The notes under the pieces: model-generated | Databases searched by the model: none | Told to the model about the DNA's origin: nothing | What the model saw: the letters and a program-made list of their open reading frames with translations, nothing else | Program-made: the position numbers and the translations under genes | From: CF-162 sp040882565 | Lineage (GTDB): Bacteria > Chloroflexota > Dehalococcoidia > SM23-28-2 > RBG-16-64-32 | Length of the DNA: 39,281 nt | Assembly: GCA_040882565.1 (NCBI GenBank) | Contig: JBBEAZ010000010.1 | Span: 1-39,281, forward strand | Reading direction: 5' to 3' | Shown: one piece after another, positions 26,301 through 32,100 of the stretch | Position numbering within the stretch: position 1 is the stretch's first letter | Layout of the letters: each line of letters starts with the position of its first letter

Positions 26301-27614
26301 CGAGGATACCGTGGCGGTGTTTGTAATCAGCTCGGAGATCGCGCTCGTTACCGTCGTCGATATCGTGATCGTGGCGCTGCCACTCGCGCCAATTGTTCCC
26401 AACGAGCACGTAACCGTGCCGGAAGACTGGTTGCAGCTCCCCTGGGAAGGGGTCGCCGAGTCAAACGAAACTGACGACGGCAGCGTATCGCTGACTGTCA
26501 CGTTGGCCGCGCTTGAGGGGCCCGCGTTGAACACTAGCAAGTCATACTCAAGTGGATCGCTCGCTGAGACCGGGTCCATGCTGTCCATCTTCGTGATGAT
26601 CAAGTCCGCGACCTGCCCGACAAGCGTCGCCTGCACGGCGGTATTGTTGCCGGTGTTGGGCTCCAGCGTTGTCGTCGAGACCGAAGCAGTGTTCGAGATC
26701 GTCCCGGACGTGCCCGTATTGACGGTGACGTTGATCGTCACGTCCGGGCTGCCGCCGGCTGCGACGGAGCCGAGGTTGCAGGTAACAGTTCCCGATGAGT
26801 GATTGCAACTGCCGCTGGTTGGGACGGCGGAAACGAACGTCACCTGCGATGGCAGGGTGTCTGTCATCACCGTATTCGCTGCAGCAAACACCCCGGCGTT
26901 GTCGACCGAGACGGTGTACGAAAGCGGGTTTCCGGCCTCGATCGGGTCCTGCGAGTCAGTCTTTGTGATCGCTAGATCTGCGGAGTCCACCGGACATGAC
27001 TGGCCGACGGCGATGAGCCCATGCTGCGGCATCGACGTCCCGTCCGTCACGCTGTTCACCGGGATGTTGTTGCCGACGCCGTCGCTCAACGCGACGTTCG
27101 TCAGCGTCAGCGCGAAGAGCCCGCTCGCCGCTCCCGGCGCAACGTTTATCGTGTAACGGCCAAGGACGCCGCGCGCTGGCCCAGGCTCCGACGTGCCGAA
27201 GTCGGCCACGCCGACAAGGTGCGGGCTCGTCGTATCGGGCGTCGAATCGCCAAGATCGAATGGCGTATTGCTACCCGGTGCCGAGCTCAGCAGGAGCGAA
27301 TGGTCGTGGCTATTGATCGAGATCCGTGAAGCGTCGAAGTTGATTTCGTAGTTGAAGCCGCCCAGGTCATCCCCTGCCTGGAGTTCGTCCAGGAAGACAT
27401 CGATGCTGAACTGTTGCCCGGGGCTTACGGAGCGGCAGCGCTCGAGCGTGGAGAGCGACGTCGCCGTATTGCCAGCGGGGTCGATGTCGATGCCGACGGT
27501 TGTCGTCGCAGCACTCGTCGGACCGGGCACGCTGAGGGAGCCGGCAAGCAGGAGGATGACAAGCGCCGACACCCCGGCCAAAACGGCCAGGGCGCGGAGG
27601 GCGGTGTCCCTCAT
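20364..27614 (-). CDS. Giant secreted protein with two cohesin-like domains, TSP3 repeats and C-terminal dockerin
   Basis: 2416 residues from the ATG at 27614, chosen because AGGGAG lies 7 nt upstream. An ATG at 27641 would add nine residues without a ribosome site. Signal at ~1-35. Cohesin-like domain 1 is at ~36-210 and domain 2 at ~455-635; both have GVLGRYT and Cys brackets (ERCRSV and GQSC; QACRSL and GQPC). Between them are two DUF11 Ig-like domains (SADLAITKTDS, GNNTAVQATL). The rest alternates TSP3 calcium repeats (NCP..ANPSQ.D.D.DG.GDACD) with three related ~350-450-residue blocks containing NGNY, DTNADTVPDTL and HN.GP motifs. The C-terminus is a dockerin (DSNDSGNVNIQD, DLVPDGEISILD, ending DTCS). 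No catalytic domain is seen. This is the largest candidate scaffold in the locus. Confidence 0.85.
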   Translation of the reverse strand: MRDTALRALAVLAGVSALVILLLAGSLSVPGPTSAATTTVGIDIDPAGNTATSLSTLERCRSVSPGQQFSIDVFLDELQAGDDLGGFNYEINFDASRISINSHDHSLLLSSAPGSNTPFDLGDSTPDTTSPHLVGVADFGTSEPGPARGVLGRYTINVAPGAASGLFALTLTNVALSDGVGNNIPVNSVTDGTSMPQHGLIAVGQSCPVDSADLAITKTDSQDPIEAGNPLSYTVSVDNAGVFAAANTVMTDTLPSQVTFVSAVPTSGSCNHSSGTVTCNLGSVAAGGSPDVTINVTVNTGTSGTISNTASVSTTTLEPNTGNNTAVQATLVGQVADLIITKMDSMDPVSASDPLEYDLLVFNAGPSSAANVTVSDTLPSSVSFDSATPSQGSCNQSSGTVTCSLGTIGASGSATITISTTVTSAISELITNTATVSSSTLEGDPADNTEDETTFIRGPGVLTVTGVDMDPTQSAANTATSLGSIQACRSLSPGTQFTIDVFVDEIPPGREFGGFNYQLTFDPTRVRIVSQDHNFLLAVSPGSNLIDLSEGVPDTTTPHTVGVADFGTAETGPLSGVLGRYTLEVLPAAATGSFTIGLGSLALADDDGQEIPIDQTRVGTLAVGQPCPPDADGDGVIDGNDNCPAAFNPDQSDVDNDGAGDLCDPDIDADTIPNGLDNCSSQNNPDQADFNADGQGDACDDTDADGVPDSSDNCLFVANPSQPNADNDANGDACDSDDDNDGVIDAIDNCRVVPNPGQADANADSQGDACDDTDADGFFDDVDNCVFVANPTQADLDGDDLGDACDSDVDGDGVANVLDACLTLPEDIDGQNDGDGCPDTDSAFTIDKTDPADVGVGVQATHTVNFTAINGNYGSSMTVALALRTTLGQCEARWTAAGGDFVTENSIDTNADTVPDTLVATLSRNTSTLAPSGQQVVSRSYHIDCPLAGAQTLTYDFSITPVVPVLEEQPGTNASSFSETVAFMARQAADLQIISFATQDDLPSVAGNQRFIATSPAIGVDLNETLHNQGPFGPINALSAVVVDDVDADGDTNVDCDVTANTDSATASLPVSVSQAVTHSFSVDWLDAAAPPSYCSLAFRHSASVTTAAARDLNAVATLADEVEPGVALITSGGASAAWTAADASAGANSVELTNTGPGDSARASVPVAIPAGAITDLRFDYNRISGGVRLDSSFVTPYAALALDCSGDGTADHTLVSVAATAGDGIAVSGHPGWFTLDLVGSAYDEWYVPGVIAEGSASTLSAILGALNTAAPSCSGQDLVVAAQAVHGGLTDVTGGTTRVDRLQVAGAEIGTLTLDLVLDTDLDGIADNYQGIADNCPTVANSGQEDLDNDGLGNACDADTDGDTVPDATDNCPLAPNTGQADFDFDSIGDACDDSDSDNVFDDADNCRTTPNTNQTNTDGDAFGDACDTDDDNDTILDGSDDCTLVAEDFDLVSDTDGCPDSDLSVTVVKQDPVNVDVGVQNGYTVDLTIDNGNYATDASAVFVARSTQAACQAHWNPQGGDSLVETTVDTNADTVPDTLVSTLTAAVSGLPAGGQVVASRPYSLVCTQHGAQTVQLDISASPVAPVVEENAANNTFTASVGFSSYQIADVRVVSWTAPDGLASKAGTQVLAAPSVPKAFNLTQVLRNDGPYGPVTLSSPFTVADADADGNTTIDCDVTPNAGSSSPALAVGVNSSSDQGVSVTWLDNPAPPYFCTLTFAKTISISTAFVRDPTAANDSATLVVDIVRDSDADGVPDNYQSLTDNCPVDANPTQANVDGDALGDACDPDIDNDGILNGADNCPSNANAGQQNLDGDTLGDACDPDLENDTVPNTIDNCPTVVNPGQADINGNGIGDHCDDIDGDGIYDAFDNCVAVANASQSNIDGDALGDACDSDRDGDGKPNAVDNCPNNANPSQADQDGDGLGDACDPDIDGDGVTNGSDGCPTVLEDVDGAGDGDGCPDTNAVLAVTKDNNPFMDIAQPTTFPVDTVVTNGNYVATLTLTMTLVSQSETCEAHWNSQAGDTLNEGYVDTNADTVNDQLTSTLSRTFTSMATSATQAVNRTYTALCNDVGPQTVQFDAVLATQAPVVEESPADNSDPTDVVLQVQFQGADMWYPSIVAPDDLPSIAGNQLVLTSPATRAFGINDTVRNNGPHGDAEVSNTYTTSDVDADGDTVIDCTITPATGGSSDILDVGEEYSSVFGYGANWIGASTAGYCRVTIAKSLEVVTTIIRDPQLGNNNVAVVIDLVSDRDADGVFDNYNGVQDNCATVTNSTQANMDGDAFGDVCDSDIDGDALANTSDNCPLAANASQADFNTNGIGDRCEDSDGDAFLDWVEFAIGTSPTADCGVAAWPPDSNDSGNVNIQDVVGLRPHFGAQTGDGNFNVRVDLVPDGEISILDVLAIKPSFGDTCS

Positions 27615-27676
27615 TCTGTGCTCCCTGTGTGCGTTGTTCATATATGCGTCATTCCCTGGGGGTGGCGAGCAGCCGC

Positions 27677-27720
27677 CAGCCCCACCTCCGCGGTATGCGG
27701 GTACCGCGGAGGTGGGGCTG
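27677..27720. terminator. 19-bp perfect hairpin downstream of 27730-29010
   Basis: CAGCCCCACCTCCGCGGTA pairs perfectly with TACCGCGGAGGTGGGGCTG around a 6-nt loop, 9 bp after the stop codon. No T run follows, so it may act as a transcript-end stabiliser or a terminator of non-classical type. Confidence 0.65.
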
Positions 27721-27729
27721 TCTGCGGGG

Positions 27730-29010
27730 CTAAGGGGTGCAGGTGCTCAGGAAAATCGGCTTCAGAATCAACACATCGCTGATGTTGATGGTGAGGCTCT
27801 GGTTCAGGTCCGCCCTCTCGAGGTAGCCCGTCTGACCCTGGCTCTTGCCGAACGGGGCCTTGAGGAAGAGGACATCGCTGATGTTGACTGTCCTGTTGTC
27901 GTCGAAGTCCGGCGGCCAAGCGTCCGGGATCTCGTTATTGGCGCCCGTGTTGGCAGGGCACTTCATGTTCGGGTTCGTGGTCATGAACGTCTCTGCCGTA
28001 TTGAGGTAGTTGTCACCGTCAATATCGGTGTCGCAGGCGTCGCCGAATGCGTCGCCGTCCATGTTCGCCTGTGTCGGGTTGGAAAGCCCCAGGCAGTTGT
28101 CAGTTGTGTTAGGCGCCCCGTCGCCGTCCTGGTCCGGGTCGCAGACGTCGCCCAGTGCGTCGCCGTCCATGTTCGCCTGGTTCGCGTTCGCGGCCGCCTT
28201 GCAATTGTCCACGCTGTCCATCAGGCCGTCGCCGTCGGAGTCGTCGCAAACGTCGCCGAGCGCGTCGCCGTCCCAGTTTGCCTGGTTTGCGTTGGCAACC
28301 GTGGGGCAGTTATCGATCGCGTTGACCACCCCGTCACTGTCCGTGTCGCCCGTGCAGGAGCCTGTGCCGATGATGATCGCGCTGGTGTGGGTAGTGCCGT
28401 CGAAGAACGGATCTGCGTCCGCTGTATCGCCGATCAGGTCGGCGTTGGCATCACGGAGGATGATGCCGAAGTCGGCGACGCCGTCGCCGTCGCTGTCGAT
28501 CTTCGTAACCTTCGCGTAACTGGTGCCGTTCGCGAGTGCTTTCACGCTGAGCCGGATCATCACGCCGCTTCCGATGTCTCCCTGGAACTGCGCTGTCTCC
28601 ACTCCGCCGACGCGGAAGATGCCCGGCACGTCACTGTCTGGCAGGACCTCGGAAGTGTTGGTCACACTGCTTCCGGCCTGGGCCGACTGGAACATGATCG
28701 TCCCGCTCATGATCTGGAGCTTGGCCGGGTCGTACTGGAAGTACGCTTCGAAGGCCACCAGCCCCGGTCCGGTGATGTTCTTCATGATGATGTCAACGTC
28801 GAACGTCTGCAGCAGACTGACGACGCGGCACGTGTCCACCGTACCTGCCACCGTCGCGGTGTTGCCGCTTGAGTTGACGTCTACACCGAACTCCACGGTG
28901 TGGTTGGCGTGGGCAAGCTGTCCGTTGCCCTGCAGCGCCAGGATAGCGATTGTGGCGATGATCATCGCGCCCGCTATCCCAAGGATTCCTCTCTTGTACG
29001 TTCCGCTCAT
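27730..29010 (-). CDS. Secreted cohesin-like protein with TSP3 repeats and C-terminal dockerin
   Basis: A 426-residue protein that contains the whole architecture in short form. Signal at ~7-36. A cohesin-like domain covers ~38-218 (QTFDVDIIMKNITGPG, FEAYFQYDPAKLQIMSG, GSGVMIRLSVKALANG; Cys brackets DTCRVV and GTGSC) with an internal calcium loop DSDGDGVAD. TSP3 repeats at ~220-330 (NCPTVANANQANWDGDALGD and three more) lead into a pre-dockerin segment with Cys and WPPD. The C-terminal dockerin has DFDDNRTVNISD and DLNQSLTINISD and ends STCTP. Because one chain carries both cohesin and dockerin, head-to-tail chaining or bridging is conceivable. GGAGGA precedes the ATG. Confidence 0.85.
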   Translation of the reverse strand: MSGTYKRGILGIAGAMIIATIAILALQGNGQLAHANHTVEFGVDVNSSGNTATVAGTVDTCRVVSLLQTFDVDIIMKNITGPGLVAFEAYFQYDPAKLQIMSGTIMFQSAQAGSSVTNTSEVLPDSDVPGIFRVGGVETAQFQGDIGSGVMIRLSVKALANGTSYAKVTKIDSDGDGVADFGIILRDANADLIGDTADADPFFDGTTHTSAIIIGTGSCTGDTDSDGVVNAIDNCPTVANANQANWDGDALGDVCDDSDGDGLMDSVDNCKAAANANQANMDGDALGDVCDPDQDGDGAPNTTDNCLGLSNPTQANMDGDAFGDACDTDIDGDNYLNTAETFMTTNPNMKCPANTGANNEIPDAWPPDFDDNRTVNISDVLFLKAPFGKSQGQTGYLERADLNQSLTINISDVLILKPIFLSTCTP

Positions 29011-29097
29011 GGCTTCCTCCGTTACTTCACCGCATTTGCGGCGAGTTTCCTTTGCACCATCAGCGGCCGGTTGTCCCCTCCCGCCCTTTTGCCGGGT

Positions 29098-29133
29098 AAG
29101 GACGGGAGGGGGACAATCCCCCCTCCCGTCCTT
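29098..29133. terminator. 15-bp perfect hairpin downstream of 29164-35022
   Basis: AAGGACGGGAGGGGG pairs with CCCCCTCCCGTCCTT around a 6-nt loop, 30 bp after the stop. A related CCCCTCCCGCCCTTTT run lies just beyond it, at 29075-29090. There is little T-run support on the minus strand. Confidence 0.65.
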
Positions 29134-29163
29134 GGTTAAGCCTGTTACCCGAGGCTCAGCGGG

Positions 29164-32100
29164 CTATGGCTGATCGATAATCACCTGCTGCTCGTCGGTC
29201 TGGCAGTCGTTACCAGGGTTGCCATCCGGGTTCGGCGGGTCTTCGCCGTCCTCGGAGTCGCCGTCGTCGTCAACTCCATCGCGCGAGTCTTCGTCAACGA
29301 CGGTGTCACCGTCATCGTCCATCGAGTCGCTCGGCAGCAGTTCAATGCACTTTGTGATCGTCAAAGTCAGCACTTGCTGCTCGGCCGGTGCGTGGCACTC
29401 GAAGCGGACGCGGAATACCTGGAACTTCTGCTCGTTCGCCAGCATCAGGAACGTGTCCTGACCAGGCAGGATCAGGTCAACATCCGCCTCGCAGCCGGCC
29501 GGCAGTGCCGGGCTGTAGGTGATGCTGATGCTGATCGACACCTGCTGGACGTCGTCGCTGATGTTGCCCATCTCGCCGATGACCCATGCGTAGCGACCGT
29601 TATCGTCGGACAGGTTGATCGCTGCTGGGCCGAGGACGGTGATGAACTTCTCCAACACGTCGACGTCGTCTTCGCATGCGTCGCCGGTCCCGTTGCCATT
29701 CGTGTCTTCCTGGTCCTCGTTCGGGACGAGCTTGCAGTTGTCGAGTTCGCCATCAGCGTTGTCGAGCACACCATCGCCGTCCGTGTCGCGGGCGACGATG
29801 AACTGGATGGTCTCAGTCAGATCGCCAGGTGTGATGTCTCCAACGTGGAGCTCATCGATTTCCTTCGTCACCGTGTACTCAACGATGCACCAGTTCGGCT
29901 CACCGTCGTGTACCGGTAGCGGCAGCGAGATCAGCCAGCTGGCGATTGATCCGGCAGTGCTTAGACCGGCCGGCTCCGCCTCTGTGAAGATCTGCTGCGG
30001 AGGAGTAACGGTGCAGAGCTGGGGGCCACCGGCGATGCCGGTCATGTCCAGCGTACGCTTAACCGTTACTGGCTCCGAGGAGTAGTCAAGGTCATCGGAC
30101 ACGACTGTGGTCGTGAGACCCGCGCCGACGATAACTACTACATCAGGACCACCGTCCCAGGGGTCAACCGCAGGGCAGCCCGTCGCGGGGCCAACCGGCG
30201 CCGGCGGAACAGGGCTCGGGCCGACGTACACATCGCAGATCGTCTTCTCCATGAGGCGGAAGATCGGCGTCGTGTCGTTGCCAGTGCCGCTGTTGTTGCC
30301 GGTGACCGGGTCGATCACGTGGATCTGGTCCACGGTCACTGTCGCGTTGCCCGTGAAGATGTGGTCGCTGTGGTCTGTGCACGTGACGCTCCACGTCTTG
30401 GTAAAGGTCTGAGCGACCGATGCCACGAGGCTGACGTTGTTGATCGCCTGGGCGCCGGCCGGGACCTTCGTGCAGTCCGCCGGAACCGTCAGGTTCACAG
30501 AGCCATCAGCGTTGACAGGGCTCTCTGGGCCATTGTTGTGGAGTGTCGCGTCAACGGTCACGTTGAACGCGGTGTTGATGTTCGCAGTTGCCGGCGCGTT
30601 TACCGTCACGCTGGAAACCTTGAGGTCCGCATCGGCGTTCACGATGATGTTGGCGCTCGTGCTGATCGTGTTGTTGCCGGTCACGTGGTCACGCACGTGC
30701 AGAGTCGTCACGCTGATCGAGTTGTTACTCGTGAACTCGTGGAAACTCTGCTCTGAGCAGACGACCGTGATCGTCGCTGAGATCGGCGTGTTCACGCTGG
30801 TGTTCATGGTTCCGCTCTGGCCCGTGGTGTACGGGAAGGGCGTTGGCACACCAGCGTTGTCCCACGTGCAGTCGGCCGGTCCGCCGATGCTGAGGCTGTC
30901 CGAGTAACCAACTGCCGTTGTCGGGCCGTTGTTGTGGAGCGTCCCCAGGATCGTCAGGTTGAAGCTCTCGCCAACCTTGACCGAAGCCGGTGGGTTGTTG
31001 AAGACCAGGGAGACTTTCTTCAGGTCAGCAAGCTTGTAAGCAGTGACCGTCGGGAAGTTCTTCGCCACGTTGTCGTCCAGATCCTCTTCCTGCACGGGGT
31101 TCAGCGGCAGAGCGTCGACTGCGAGCTCAAACGTGTGCTGGCTGTTCTGGAAGCAGTGGATCGTGTACGTGCGTGTGTAGACCTTCGTCTCACCTGCGTT
31201 GAAGAAGTCCGTCCGGCTAATCTGGCTCCACAGAGTGTCATCGCCGGCGGGAGCTGTCTCGTCGGTCGTGAACTCGGTGTAGGTGTCGCCGGCCTGCGCG
31301 TTCAGTCGGACTTCACAGGCGCCCAGCGTCGAAACCGCGACGATGTTCACCTGTACGTTCGCCGGGTAGTTGCCGTTGGTCACGGTGATCGTGACCGTCT
31401 TCACTACGTCGGTCGAAACGTCGACGTCGTACGTCTCTTCCTTGTCAACGTCTACGCTGACGTCGGTGTCGGGGCAGCCGTCGTCGTCGTCAACGCCGTC
31501 GACGTCCTCAGGGAGGGTGTCGCAGTCGTCGTCGACATCGGGGATGTCGTCGTCATCGTCGTCGGTGTCGCAAGCGTCGCCGATCCCGTCGCCGTCTGTG
31601 TCCAACTGGCTGGGGTTCGCCGTCCAGTTGCAGTTGTCTGCCGGCTGGTTCACGCCGTCGCCGTCGACGTCCTGGGTGGCGATGATCTGCAGCTCGTTCT
31701 CCGCCTGGTTGTTGTTCAGGTTCGGGTCAGGCAGGTTCGAAGCTGAGGAGACGTTGTTGAAGACGTTGAATTCGAACGAACCAGCCGGGCACGTCACCAT
31801 GTACTTGCGGACGTAGTAGCGGACTTCATTGGCCGCGAAACCCGTCGCAGTGAACGTGATTGTGCTCGTCTGGACGTCGCCCAGCGTGGCCGTGCTGACC
31901 GTGTCGCCGGGTGCGCCGATCCACGTCGGGTCGCAATCCGCGTCGCCGACGATGCCGAACTGAACGTCGATGTCACCGGGGACAGAACCGTTCTCGACAT
32001 CGAACTCGACCGTGATGCCCTGTGGCTCGCAGCACTTGACGATGTCGACGATCGGGTCCTCGCCGTCGATCTCGTCGCCGTCCTCATCGATACCGTTCTG

